Of a stretch of 64,000 nucleotides of DNA, positions 16,244-24,707 are shown piece after piece. How positions within the stretch are numbered: the first letter of the stretch is position 1; each line of letters opens with the position of its first letter. The position numbers were made by a program, and so were the translations under genes. Location: contig OMWC01000007.1 in NCBI GenBank assembly GCA_900314655.1, positions 1 through 64,000 of the forward strand. Direction: 5' to 3'. The DNA comes from an uncultured Prevotellaceae bacterium (lineage in GTDB: Bacteria; Bacteroidota; Bacteroidia; Bacteroidales; Bacteroidaceae). The notes below the pieces were generated by a model, which saw nothing but the letters and a program-made list of their open reading frames with translations, did no database searches and had not been told where the DNA came from.

Positions 16244-18910
16244 CTAGAACTCCTGTCCAAGCACGAAGTGGAACTGGCTGCCGCCCTTGGTGCCGAACAC
16301 CTTGTCGAAACCATAGGCCCAGTCGATACCCATCAGACCAACCATCGGGAGGAAGATACGCACACCGACACCAGCCGAGCGCTTCATGTCGAAGGGATTG
16401 AACTTCTTGGCATCAGTCCATGCATTACCGGCTTCAGCAAATCCTAATCCGTAGATGGTGGTGTTACCCAACAGGAACGGATAGCGGAGTTCCACGGAGA
16501 AGCGGTCGTAGGCATAGCCCTCACTGCCATAAGGAGTGAGCGAACCGTTCTCGTAACCACGCAGACCAACAGTCTCTTCAGCATAACTGGTGGAATAGCC
16601 CGACATTCCGTCACCACCCATATAATAGGTTTCAAACGGTGACTTCTTATACTTGTTGAAATTGCCCAGGATACCCATCTCCACGCGCGTCATCAGCACC
16701 AGACACTTGGCACCGTTGGTCAGCGCGGTATAGGTACGGCTCTTGAATTTCCACTTATGATACTCCACCCAGCGGTAACGCTCCTGCTGAGCAGCACTGG
16801 CGGCATCTGTCAGCTTACCGGTAGCCTTGACTTCTGACGTATATACCTCATCCAGATGCTTGTAGTCCTTTCCGTCAAAGGCAGACCATGGCGGAGTGAT
16901 GGTCACAGAGGCCATGAACTCCGAACCACGACGCGGGAAGAGTTGGTTATCCGTAGAGGTACGCGAAATCGTAATACCAAGATTCAGGTTGTTACAGTTA
17001 CCGTTCTGCACGAGGAAGTAACGCCACTGCTTCAGCATGTATCGGGTATATGACAACTGCACACCAAGCTGGAAATAGTCATCCGGCCAGCGCAGACGCT
17101 TACCCCATCCCAGATTGACACCGAAAAGCTGGATATACTTGTCGGGATCATAGAAATTCTCGTAGCTGTTATAATAACTGGTGCCTAAGCCGGACATGGC
17201 TGCATAATAGTTATTGAAGTAGGCACTGTTGTAATAGTTGCTCGACACGTCGGTCTGCTTCGAGTAGTAGGCACCCACAGAGAACTGGATAGGACGCTTG
17301 CCGCCAAACCAGTTGGTAGAATAGCTGGCATTATACGACTGATAGTAGCGACCGTTGGTCTGCGCACCGATGGAGAGCACCTCACCGTCACCGATAGGCA
17401 TAATGCCGCGATGCTCCGCATTCTTGCGGAAGAGATTGCGCATAGAGAAGTTGTTGAGCTTCAGACCGATACGTCCAATGACGCCCGTCTGTCCCCAACC
17501 AAGCGAGAACTCAATCTGGTCATTTGATTTCTGCACCAGGTTGTAGTTGATATCTACGGTTCCGTCTTCATAGTTTGGCTCCACCTTCGGATCAATCTGC
17601 TCTGGGTCGAAGTGTCCCATAGATGCAAGGTCACGGGCCGAACGCGTCAAGGCTTCTTTATTGAAAAGGTCACCCGGCTTGGTACGCAGCTCACGGCGGA
17701 CCACATTCTCATACAGACGGTCGTTACCATTGATGCGCACATGGCTGATATGGGCCTGCTGACCTTCGAAGATACGCATTTCCAGGTCGATGGAGTCGCC
17801 CACGATATTCACTTCCGTCGGCTGCAGGTTATAGAACAGGTATCCGTTGTTCCAGTAGTTGTTGCCCACGGCATCATCATCTTCCGTGAGTCGCTTGTTC
17901 ATCAGTTTCTGGTTATACACGTCACCTTTCTCCATACCCAACTGCCGTTGCAGCAAGTCGGTGCTATAGACGGTGTTACCCACCCACGTGATGTTACGGA
18001 TGTAATATTTCTTACCCTCATCCACCTTCAGGTAGATATTCACGTGCTTGGGGTCATTATTCCACACCGAGTCTTCCAGAATGACGGCATCGCGGTAACC
18101 CAGTTCGTAATATTTGTTGATAAGGTTCTCCTTATCGGTCTTATATCGCTCTGGCGTATATTTCTTCGATTTCAGGAAAGAACTCAACTTGCCAGCCTCA
18201 TGAATCTTGGCAAAGGCACCCTTGCGGAAGAGTCCGCCCTTGATTCTTCGGTCGGGCAGGTTTGTGTTACCTTCAATGATGATGTTACGGACTTTCATCT
18301 TGTCCTTCTTATCCACGGCCACATCAAGAATCACCTGGTTCTTGTTGGCCACATCGTCACGCTGCACGATAGAGATTTCGGCATTGTTATAGCCCTTTTC
18401 ATCAAAGTATTTCTTGGCCAGGATCTTGGCGCGGTCAATCATGTTGGGCGTTATCTGATTACCTTTCAGCAGACCGAGTTTCTGCTCCATGTCCTCGCGT
18501 TCCGACTTCTTCAGTCCGATATAGTTGATGGTGCTCACACGGGGGCGCACGGCCAGATGGATATGCAGATAAATCTTATCGCCGATAAGTGAATCGGCTG
18601 TGATGGCTACCTTCGAGAACAGACCGTGACGCCAGTAGCGTTTCACGGCATCCGTGATTTGTGCGCCCGGCACTTCAATCTCCTGACCCACGGTAAGGCC
18701 GGAGATGGTGGTCAGCACATAATCCTCATAGCCCTCCACACCTGAGACGGCCAGTCCTGCAATCGTACAAGTACGGGGCGACCCGGCATAGGTGATGTCG
18801 GGGTTTACGATTTTCTCCTGCGCAGCTACGCTGCTAAATGAAAAGAGGAAAAGGAAGACCCACCCCCATCCCCTCCCTATAATGGAGGGGAGTGAAATGT
18901 ATCTCGCCAT
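16244..18910 (-). CDS. bamA: Outer-membrane protein assembly factor BamA
   Basis: The core of the Bam machine that folds beta-barrel proteins into the outer membrane. It has five POTRA-like repeats in the N-terminal half (for example ISGLTVGQEIEVPGAQITDAVKRYW, VRNIIIEGNTNLPDRRIKGGL) and a C-terminal 16-strand barrel with RGYENGSLTPYGSEGYAYD (conserved loop 6, VRGF/Y-type) and terminal Phe (HFVLGQEF). I chose Met at 18910, which gives a signal peptide ending SSVAAQ. In-frame ATGs at 18931 and 18976 exist; the last overlaps the uppS stop as ATGA. Part of the signal peptide ([12 protein letters not shown]) is encoded by a REP-like palindrome, so the true start is uncertain. Confidence 0.93.
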   Translation of the reverse strand: MARYISLPSIIGRGWGWVFLFLFSFSSVAAQEKIVNPDITYAGSPRTCTIAGLAVSGVEGYEDYVLTTISGLTVGQEIEVPGAQITDAVKRYWRHGLFSKVAITADSLIGDKIYLHIHLAVRPRVSTINYIGLKKSEREDMEQKLGLLKGNQITPNMIDRAKILAKKYFDEKGYNNAEISIVQRDDVANKNQVILDVAVDKKDKMKVRNIIIEGNTNLPDRRIKGGLFRKGAFAKIHEAGKLSSFLKSKKYTPERYKTDKENLINKYYELGYRDAVILEDSVWNNDPKHVNIYLKVDEGKKYYIRNITWVGNTVYSTDLLQRQLGMEKGDVYNQKLMNKRLTEDDDAVGNNYWNNGYLFYNLQPTEVNIVGDSIDLEMRIFEGQQAHISHVRINGNDRLYENVVRRELRTKPGDLFNKEALTRSARDLASMGHFDPEQIDPKVEPNYEDGTVDINYNLVQKSNDQIEFSLGWGQTGVIGRIGLKLNNFSMRNLFRKNAEHRGIMPIGDGEVLSIGAQTNGRYYQSYNASYSTNWFGGKRPIQFSVGAYYSKQTDVSSNYYNSAYFNNYYAAMSGLGTSYYNSYENFYDPDKYIQLFGVNLGWGKRLRWPDDYFQLGVQLSYTRYMLKQWRYFLVQNGNCNNLNLGITISRTSTDNQLFPRRGSEFMASVTITPPWSAFDGKDYKHLDEVYTSEVKATGKLTDAASAAQQERYRWVEYHKWKFKSRTYTALTNGAKCLVLMTRVEMGILGNFNKYKKSPFETYYMGGDGMSGYSTSYAEETVGLRGYENGSLTPYGSEGYAYDRFSVELRYPFLLGNTTIYGLGFAEAGNAWTDAKKFNPFDMKRSAGVGVRIFLPMVGLMGIDWAYGFDKVFGTKGGSQFHFVLGQEF

Positions 18911-18997
18911 ATCTATTATATATCTTATCATATTTGTCAAATATTTCCTTTTGAAGTAATTACTCCCCTCCATCATAGGGAGGGGCCGGGGGTGGGT
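18855..18997. repeat. Inverted REP-like pair across the uppS-bamA junction
   Basis: Copy one (18855-18894, + orientation) and copy two (18963-18999, - orientation) share the pattern GACCCACCCCC, two variable bases, CCCCTCCCTAT, then ATGGAGGGGAGT. About 65 bases separate them. Copy one encodes part of the BamA signal peptide and copy two the UppS C-terminal residues (ERPTPGPSL). Confidence 0.85.
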
Positions 18998-19752
18998 CTC
19001 TCCTGCTCCACCTGTGCCTCCGTCTTGCCGAATCGGCGCTGACGGCCCTGATAGCTGGCAATGGCTTTATGCAGGTCTTCCTCCGAGAAGTCGGGCCAAT
19101 AGGTATCACAGAAATAGAGTTCCGAATAGGCTATCTGCCAGAGCAGGTAGTTGGAGATACGCAGTTCACCGCCAGTACGGATCAGCAGATCAGGGTCAGG
19201 CATGAAATAAGTGTTCAGATGCTCACTGATGGTATCTTCGGTAATACGGCTGCAAATCTCTTCCGTAGAGTATCCCGTCTCGTAGTCCTGCAGGATAGCG
19301 GGCACCATCTCGCGCACGGCATCGGTAATCTCCCAGCGGCTCGAATAGCTCAGTGCCACGACCATCGTCATGGCATCGTTCTCGGCCGTATGCTCCATAG
19401 TCTCCCAGAGTTTCTGCTGAACCTCCTGGGGCAGCCTCTTCATATCGCCGATCACGCGGAAGCGCACGTTGTTCTTCATGAAGATTTCGTCTTCGAGTGA
19501 AGAAAGCACAAGTCCCATCAGGGCGGAAATCTCATCGGCCGGACGGTTCCAGTTCTCGGTAGAGAAGGTATAGAGCGTAAGATACTTCACGCCGAGGCGC
19601 ACACACTCTGCCGTGATACGGCGCACCGTCTCCACACCGGCCTGATGACCGAAGGAACGTTCGCGTCCCCGCTCAGTGGCCCAGCGTCCGTTGCCATCCA
19701 TAATAATGGCAATGTGCTCAGGAATATTCTTCATGTCAAGATTGACAGCCAT
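18973..19752 (-). CDS. uppS: Isoprenyl transferase (undecaprenyl diphosphate synthase)
   Basis: A 259-residue cis-prenyltransferase that makes the C55 lipid carrier for peptidoglycan and surface glycans from isopentenyl diphosphate. Family signatures are [12 protein letters not shown] at the N terminus (catalytic Asp, pyrophosphate-binding Arg), [15 protein letters not shown] in the middle, and [26 protein letters not shown] near the C terminus. The last residues, ERPTPGPSL, do not belong to the family and are encoded by a REP-like palindrome. It lies between the PorG-like gene and bamA. Confidence 0.94.
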   Translation of the reverse strand: MAVNLDMKNIPEHIAIIMDGNGRWATERGRERSFGHQAGVETVRRITAECVRLGVKYLTLYTFSTENWNRPADEISALMGLVLSSLEDEIFMKNNVRFRVIGDMKRLPQEVQQKLWETMEHTAENDAMTMVVALSYSSRWEITDAVREMVPAILQDYETGYSTEEICSRITEDTISEHLNTYFMPDPDLLIRTGGELRISNYLLWQIAYSELYFCDTYWPDFSEEDLHKAIASYQGRQRRFGKTEAQVEQERPTPGPSL

Positions 19753-19793
19753 ATCTCTTATTCTTGTTTTCGTTTACGCTTATATTAAAGGTT

Positions 19794-20483
19794 CTACTCG
19801 TCCTCGTTATGACACGTGCGGCATTTGGCCATAAAACTGTAGGTCACCGACAGTTGCAGCGCAGAATAGCAGTCGGTATTCTTGAAGAGGCCGCTGCTCT
19901 TGATGCCATAGGGATCTTCCACACCGTCGAGCTTGTCGTTCAGTGAGAAGTGCATGGCCCATTCCAGACCTATATTCACGCGCGCGCCTACCTTATATTT
20001 AATACCCACACCAATGGGAAGATTCGCCGTAAAGATATTCTTCTGGTCAGTCTTCACAAACGTGCCGCCCAATCCGATGAACACGCAGGGCGTGAGCCGC
20101 TGGGCTCCGCGATAGTCGCGGCCGGTGCCGTAAGGCCAGAAATTATACTCATAGACCACATCCAGATCCACGAGCGAATTGCTGAAATCGTAGGGTGTCA
20201 CCACCTGGTCGGGATAATAGGTCTTGGCATTCTTGCTGCTGCCCTTCAGCTTTCCGTACGACAGATTGGCCTTGAAGCCCATATAGGGGTTGAGATTATA
20301 TCTCGCCACGAGGCTTCCCATCGGCTGGAGGTTCTTCGTCAGCGAACCGTTGAAGTCGCCATGATACCCTATCAGTCCGGCAGCAGCACCTATTTCCATA
20401 CGATACTCCACATCATCCTGTGCAACGGCGGGCACTGCCGCCAGCAGCATCAAGGCTAATAGAAGACCGTATCTGCACTTCAT
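19794..20483 (-). CDS. porG: PorG-like outer-membrane protein (DUF6089)
   Basis: A 229-residue exported beta-barrel protein: signal peptide MKCRYGLLLALMLLAAVPAVAQ, then MEIGAAAGLIGYHGDFNGS, NLQPMGSLVARYNLNPYMGFKANLSYG and later PCVFIGLGGTFVKT, a pattern of DUF6089 proteins. In Porphyromonas gingivalis the related PorG sits next to uppS, bamA and ompH genes and is needed for type IX secretion; the same gene order is seen here. The C terminus ends CRTCHNEDE, a CxxCH motif that may be incidental. I infer a role in the type IX apparatus, consistent with the sorting-tail proteins in this window. Confidence 0.75.
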   Translation of the reverse strand: MKCRYGLLLALMLLAAVPAVAQDDVEYRMEIGAAAGLIGYHGDFNGSLTKNLQPMGSLVARYNLNPYMGFKANLSYGKLKGSSKNAKTYYPDQVVTPYDFSNSLVDLDVVYEYNFWPYGTGRDYRGAQRLTPCVFIGLGGTFVKTDQKNIFTANLPIGVGIKYKVGARVNIGLEWAMHFSLNDKLDGVEDPYGIKSSGLFKNTDCYSALQLSVTYSFMAKCRTCHNEDE

Positions 20484-20501
20484 CTTATATCTTCTTTAAC
20501 G

Positions 20502-21656
20502 TTATTCCAGAAATTGCTTGCCGGCAATTTTGTCGTCCCTGTTGAGACGGCCATGCCACACCTCACCGGTTCCTTCGCAGAACAGCCACAATTCCTGCCT
20601 GTTGTCCACGAGCAGCTTCACCCGCGTGGCTGTCTTATCCATACCCTTGGGCAGACGGAACACGTCGTTGGGAATCCATGAGATACCATTGTCGTGACTC
20701 ACATACATGGCTTCATAGGCTCCCACCTTGCAATCGTCCATACCGGCACCGCCAACGGCGAGGATTTCGTGCTCACCGAAGTAAGCCACGGAGAGGTTGC
20801 TCAGCTTTGGCAGTTGATACAGATTGCTGCCACCTGCCGTCACAAACGACCAGATACCTGACCCGGAATCTTTCACAAAATCATCATACTTGAACCAGCA
20901 GGAAGCATACTTCTTGTCGGCATCCGACGTTCCCACCAGCAGCACATAGTTAGAAGGGTCTGCCGTCAGCAGGCTCTTGCATACAAAGTTGATATTGTCG
21001 TTGGGCAACCAGGAGGCATCCGTATCGAGTTTCTCCACAGTCCACGTAGCGCCCTTGTCGGTTGACATCAGCAATTGTCCGTTTTCCACCTTGTAGCTAT
21101 TTGAGCTGATAGCGGGAGGCAGGTTGATTGATGCTTCGGTCACTCCCGTTTCCTTGCTCCAATAGACTGAATCCGTGGGTTCCTTGTGCACATTCACCGT
21201 CACCTCATAGGCGCGGTATTCGCGGTTGGTGTCGCTGAAGGGATACACACGGAATTCGCGGGGCTTCGAGAAGTCCAGCGAATCGGTGCTATTATAGGTG
21301 CGGAGCGAGTCGCTGATCATGCTCTTGATAAACACCTGTCCTGAATTCTTGGTGGAAAGCGACACCACTACCTTCGTCACGTCGGTGCCATAAGGCAGCG
21401 AGTCCATGTTGTAGATCTTGCGGTTCTCGTGATCGATGTAGAAGTCGTAGTTGCTTCCGGCCACACTGGTCCTGTAGGTGCTGTCGGTCACTCCGTCCTT
21501 AGCCTTAGTCGTGACGTAACGCTTCAGCGTACCCAGCGAGAACTTTGAGATGGCGGTATCGTTATAGTAGGTCGTCTCCGTCTCGTTAGATTTCAGACAC
21601 GAAGCGAAGACAATCGTTGCGACCATCAGCAGGAAGGGCACAATATTTCTTTTCAT
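20502..21656 (-). CDS. DUF6242-like lipoprotein with BNR-type repeats
   Basis: Starting at ATG 21656 the protein has 384 residues and lipobox VFASC. The N-terminal third resembles a beta-sandwich of the DUF6242 type found in Bacteroidales lipoproteins. The rest has sialidase-like (BNR/Asp-box) segments: MSTDKGATWTVEKLD and YVSHDNGISWIPNDV. It probably folds as a beta-propeller exposed to the periplasm or surface. It is the first gene of the envelope cluster, only 18 bases ahead of the PorG-like gene, and has a clear promoter at 21684-21691. The function is unknown; the position suggests an accessory role in outer-membrane or type IX biogenesis. Confidence 0.65.
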   Translation of the reverse strand: MKRNIVPFLLMVATIVFASCLKSNETETTYYNDTAISKFSLGTLKRYVTTKAKDGVTDSTYRTSVAGSNYDFYIDHENRKIYNMDSLPYGTDVTKVVVSLSTKNSGQVFIKSMISDSLRTYNSTDSLDFSKPREFRVYPFSDTNREYRAYEVTVNVHKEPTDSVYWSKETGVTEASINLPPAISSNSYKVENGQLLMSTDKGATWTVEKLDTDASWLPNDNINFVCKSLLTADPSNYVLLVGTSDADKKYASCWFKYDDFVKDSGSGIWSFVTAGGSNLYQLPKLSNLSVAYFGEHEILAVGGAGMDDCKVGAYEAMYVSHDNGISWIPNDVFRLPKGMDKTATRVKLLVDNRQELWLFCEGTGEVWHGRLNRDDKIAGKQFLE

Positions 21657-21683
21657 TCTTTTTTCGAATTTGAATTTTGCTTG

Positions 21684-21691
21684 CAAAGGTA
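21684..21691 (-). promoter_or_regulatory. Promoter of the DUF6242-PorG-uppS-bamA cluster
   Basis: TACCTTTG on the - strand (21691 to 21684), 28 bases before the start codon. Confidence 0.65.
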
Positions 21692-21841
21692 AACAGATTT
21701 CCGCAAATAAACGGACATTTCGCCATTTTATTAGCGAATTTATGGATTAAAGGGCTGTTTTTTAAGGTTTATTGAATAAAATGGGTGCTAGGTGTTAATG
21801 GAATCATCGGGACCTTAGGGGTTGATTAGAAAAAAAACAAA

Positions 21842-22190
21842 GAAAACATCTTATCCGTAAAGCATCCGTGTAAACACGGATGTGCTGACAGTTGCTTGCC
21901 CACATGCTGCAAACAAGTTTGCACCTGTTGACAAGCATCAGCCAGCAACCTTACGGCTTGTCTTTACGGAAAAGCAAAAACATTTAAAAAACAACATAGA
22001 ATACTATTCAGTTGGAAATCACATAATCGTAGATAAAGGTTTTTATGGTTTTCGACTTTCTGCAAGGAATGGCCCCAACGGGGCTGCATGGAGATGGTCT
22101 TCTACGGGATGCAAACTTGTTTGCAGACGGAGAAGAGCAGCTTCATGCCATCCGTGCTCACACGGATGCCTTGCAGAAAGGATGTTTTCT
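21842..22190. mobile_element. Twin-cloverleaf element, copy A (MITE-like)
   Basis: Two facing units bounded by GAAAACATC and GATGTTTTC. Left unit 21854-21970: outer stem TCCGTAAAG/CTTTACGGA, hairpin CATCCGTGT/ACACGGATG, hairpin TGCAAAC/GTTTGCA, hairpin GACAAGC/GCTTGTC. Right unit 22056-22180, inverted: outer stem CTTTCTGCAAGG/CCTTGCAGAAAG, hairpins GCCCC/GGGGC, TGCAAAC/GTTTGCA and CATCCGTG/CACGGATG. About 85 A/T-rich bases separate the units. No convincing gene lies inside. The remainder of the gap (21692-21841 and 22191-22309) shows nothing else. Confidence 0.8.
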
Positions 22191-22309
22191 ATGTTTTTTT
22201 CTTAAATCTTTGCGTCTTTGTGTTCTGTTAACCAACACGAAGGGCGTTGGAATATGGGCAAAAAAAAAGAAGGACGATATGAATCACTCACGTCGGCCTC
22301 CTGAAAACT

Positions 22310-22405
22310 TTAACGGATGTTGGTGTTAACCAATGCAACAATACTGAGTACTGTCATAATCGCTGTCAGCGCCAGCATCACGTTTGTTTCAAAATCTAAT
22401 AACAT
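22310..22405 (-). CDS. 31-residue single-helix membrane peptide
   Basis: A short ORF, ATG at 22405 and TAA at 22310. It begins MLLDFETNVMLALTAIM, continues TVLSIVALVN and ends TNIR: one hydrophobic helix with an acidic N-terminal end and a basic C terminus, typical of small membrane proteins. A promoter of the expected type (TATCTTTG, - strand) lies 71 bases upstream, which supports expression. The function is unknown. It lies between the MITE-like copy A and the secreted protein gene. Confidence 0.5.
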   Translation of the reverse strand: MLLDFETNVMLALTAIMTVLSIVALVNTNIR

Positions 22406-22475
22406 AATCTTTACCTTAAATCTATCAAACTACTAACCTATGAAAACTTTTGGATGCTTTCTCCCGAAAGCGATG

Positions 22476-22483
22476 CAAAGATA
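22476..22483 (-). promoter_or_regulatory. Promoter of the 31-residue membrane peptide
   Basis: TATCTTTG on the - strand (22483 to 22476), matching the -7 consensus. Confidence 0.55.
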
Positions 22484-22558
22484 CGAACTTTTGTGTGCCC
22501 ACACAAATGTTTTAAATCACTTTTGTAATTATTGGGCGAAATTTTGATTTAAATCAAT

Positions 22559-22587
22559 AAAAGGTCCGCCGAAGAGGCAGACCTTTT
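22559..22587 (-). terminator. Terminator of the secreted-protein gene
   Basis: On the - strand AAAAGGTCTGCC pairs with GGCGGACCTTTT around a short loop, followed by T-rich DNA, 29 bases after the stop. Confidence 0.75.
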
Positions 22588-22615
22588 ACTGATTTTCACA
22601 TCGCTACAGTTGCGA

Positions 22616-24094
22616 TTATTTCATCAAGAACTTTTTGCCGTTCTTCACGACGATGCCCTTATAGCCCTGCTTCACCAGCTGACCGGCCATGTTGTAGGCC
22701 TTGCCGCCGTTCTGCCCATTGGCATTCACCGTGCTGATACCTGCTGCAACGATATCATACCACACGATTTCCGACTCATGGGTCTCGTCGCCGCCCAGAT
22801 AGATGCTCTTCACACCGACTTTCTCCCAACCGTCGGATCCATAAAGATACACCTTCTTGGAATCACCGTCGGTATAAATATCATAATCATCCGTAAAGTT
22901 ATAAGGAATCAAGTCCATGTCACTTTCCAGATATTTGTAGTCGGTGGTTTTCAGCGTATAGTCAAAAACATCGCCGCCAACTATGTAGTAAATCTGATAG
23001 AAAAGCTTGTCCTTACGCAGCTTCTTGCCATTCTTATCCACACGAGGAACGTCAACGAGTATTCTGGGGCCGTATGTTTTATGCACATTATATTCCAAGT
23101 CTGTCGGATTGGCAGGTGTGGCAGCCACATCTGCGATCTCTGCAGGATAAACGAATTTAGAACCATCGGTCAGCGTGATTGTGGTTCCTGTGTTTTGACC
23201 AAGCCAATATTGAGTGGAGGTATAACCTGTCCAATCCTGGTCGAAGGTAATTGTTTTCTCTGTTCCAGTTGCTGAAAGACTAATCAGGTTTTCAGCCGTT
23301 TCATCTAAGCCATAAAGGTAGAAGTCTCCGTTCGTACCGGTATATACAATCTGGCTGGACGGAACTTCAATCGTCTTATCGCTATTCATGCCAAGTTCGA
23401 TGGTTCGGCCAAAATCTCCGAAGTTGTAAACATATACCTTCTCTTCCTCTTCATCCTGCTCAATATAGACATCAACGATTTGTACACCGTCGTTCAAGAA
23501 TTCCATCTTGCCATTTGGCCGTACGAACATCGTAGTCAAAGCATACTCGTACGCACCATCACTCGTTAATGCAGCACACCCTTCTTCAAAAACAATGCTG
23601 CCGTCTTCAGCGATGGTTCCCACCAAGGGAGCGCCTTCGGTTTCTGCATCCACGTTCACGAGTTCAACAGAAACTTCGCCATCGTAGATCAACTGGGGAG
23701 CAACCGTTACGGTCCCTGCGGCAAGATCTACCGTGGCCTCAATAGGTTCTGAATTAAGTACATTGCCCCACCAACCATTGATGGTGATCGAGTTCTCGCT
23801 GCCTTCGGTCTTGGTGATTTCCACCACTGTTGACAAAATAGTCTTATCAAAATTGCTGTAGTAAATCTGCATCCACGTTCCGGTCAGGTCGTCGATAGAC
23901 GTGACGCCGGCAGCCTTGCGGGCCTTCTTGTTCAGCTTGAAGGGCTTCACGGGCTTTGCATTCTCCGGCAAAGCGCGAGCTACCATGTTACCTTTCTGCG
24001 AAACAGGACTTACCAACTGTTTGATGTCCAGCTTCTGGGCACTGGCCGTAATTGCCATCAAGACAGCAACAATCAAAAGAGTAAATTTTCTCAT
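22616..24094 (-). CDS. Secreted protein with type IX-type C-terminal tail
   Basis: A 492-residue exported protein with signal peptide MRKFTLLIVAVLMAITASAQ. The middle is Glu/Asp/Thr-rich beta-structure with DDLTGTWMQIYYSNFD and repeated short strands that I cannot assign. The last 30 residues (KAYNMAGQLVKQGYKGIVVKNGKKFLMK has the form Y-x-x-x-G-x-x-V...G-I-V...G-K-K) resemble the type IX sorting domain, which targets cargo through the Por apparatus. A single gene with its own promoter (24146-24153) and terminator, it is flanked on both sides by the twin-cloverleaf elements. Confidence 0.7.
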   Translation of the reverse strand: MRKFTLLIVAVLMAITASAQKLDIKQLVSPVSQKGNMVARALPENAKPVKPFKLNKKARKAAGVTSIDDLTGTWMQIYYSNFDKTILSTVVEITKTEGSENSITINGWWGNVLNSEPIEATVDLAAGTVTVAPQLIYDGEVSVELVNVDAETEGAPLVGTIAEDGSIVFEEGCAALTSDGAYEYALTTMFVRPNGKMEFLNDGVQIVDVYIEQDEEEEKVYVYNFGDFGRTIELGMNSDKTIEVPSSQIVYTGTNGDFYLYGLDETAENLISLSATGTEKTITFDQDWTGYTSTQYWLGQNTGTTITLTDGSKFVYPAEIADVAATPANPTDLEYNVHKTYGPRILVDVPRVDKNGKKLRKDKLFYQIYYIVGGDVFDYTLKTTDYKYLESDMDLIPYNFTDDYDIYTDGDSKKVYLYGSDGWEKVGVKSIYLGGDETHESEIVWYDIVAAGISTVNANGQNGGKAYNMAGQLVKQGYKGIVVKNGKKFLMK

Positions 24095-24145
24095 AAGCTT
24101 GATATTTTAAAATGAATAATAATTGAACAAAGTGATAACTAGATG

Positions 24146-24153
24146 CAAAGATA
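24146..24153 (-). promoter_or_regulatory. Promoter of the secreted-protein gene
   Basis: TATCTTTG on the - strand (24153 to 24146), about 50 bases before the start codon. Confidence 0.6.
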
Positions 24154-24189
24154 AACCTTTTTTGAACAATATGCAAGAAAAAAACAAAA

Positions 24190-24535
24190 AAAACATCTTT
24201 TCTGTAAAGTATCCGTGCACACACGGATACGCTGGCTATTGCTTATCGCCATACGCAAACCAGTTTGCACCTGTTGACAAGCAACAGCCAGCAGCCCTGT
24301 GGGCCAGCCTTTACAGAAAAGCAAAAACATTAAAAACCAACGTAAGATATTATCCCATTTAAAATATTCGGTCATAGGTAAAGGTTTTTAAGGTTTTCTC
24401 CTTTCTGCAAGGAATGGCCCCAACGGGGCTGCATGGAGATGGTCTTCTACGGGATGCAAACTTGTTTGCAGACAGAGAAGGCCAGCTTCATGCACATCCG
24501 TGCTTACACGGATGCCTTGCAGGAAGGATGTTTTC
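24190..24535. mobile_element. Twin-cloverleaf element, copy B (MITE-like)
   Basis: Same plan as copy A. Left unit 24198-24320: 12-bp outer stem TTTTCTGTAAAG/CTTTACAGAAAA, hairpin TATCCGTG/CACGGATA, GCAAAC/GTTTGC, and a long arm GCTGGCTATTGCTT facing AAGCAACAGCCAGC. Right unit 24399-24528, inverted: outer stem TCCTTTCTGCAAGG/CCTTGCAGGAAGGA with one G-U pair. Stem bases differ from copy A in matched pairs (C-G to T-A), so pairing is kept. Nothing else is seen in the gap 24095-24707 apart from the heptamer array and the pckA tail. Confidence 0.8.
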
Positions 24536-24610
24536 TATGTTTTTGTTTCAAAAAAAAGCGGACTGCCCGTAAGCAATCCGCTTTGTATATTAGTAATCGC
24601 CGAAGGCGAC

Positions 24611-24645
24611 ACTTCGTACTTCGTAAATCCTACTTCGTACTTGAT
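24611..24645. repeat. Heptamer array downstream of pckA
   Basis: Five 7-base units: ACTTCGT, ACTTCGT, AAATCCT, ACTTCGT, ACTTGAT. It is preceded by a small CGCCGAAGGCG hairpin. Confidence 0.8.
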
Positions 24646-24707
24646 TTAGAGCTTCGGTCCTGCAATCTTGCCTTCATCCAAAGGCAAGTTGCTTCCGGCC
24701 CCAAATC

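Noticed and set aside
17612..18592. 326-codon open frame on the + strand
   Set aside because: Opposite bamA; no signal or domain.
21854..21970. Cloverleaf unit as a tRNA gene
   Set aside because: No T-arm GTTCRANTC, no anticodon-arm pattern and no discriminator/CCA; the arms are too symmetrical.
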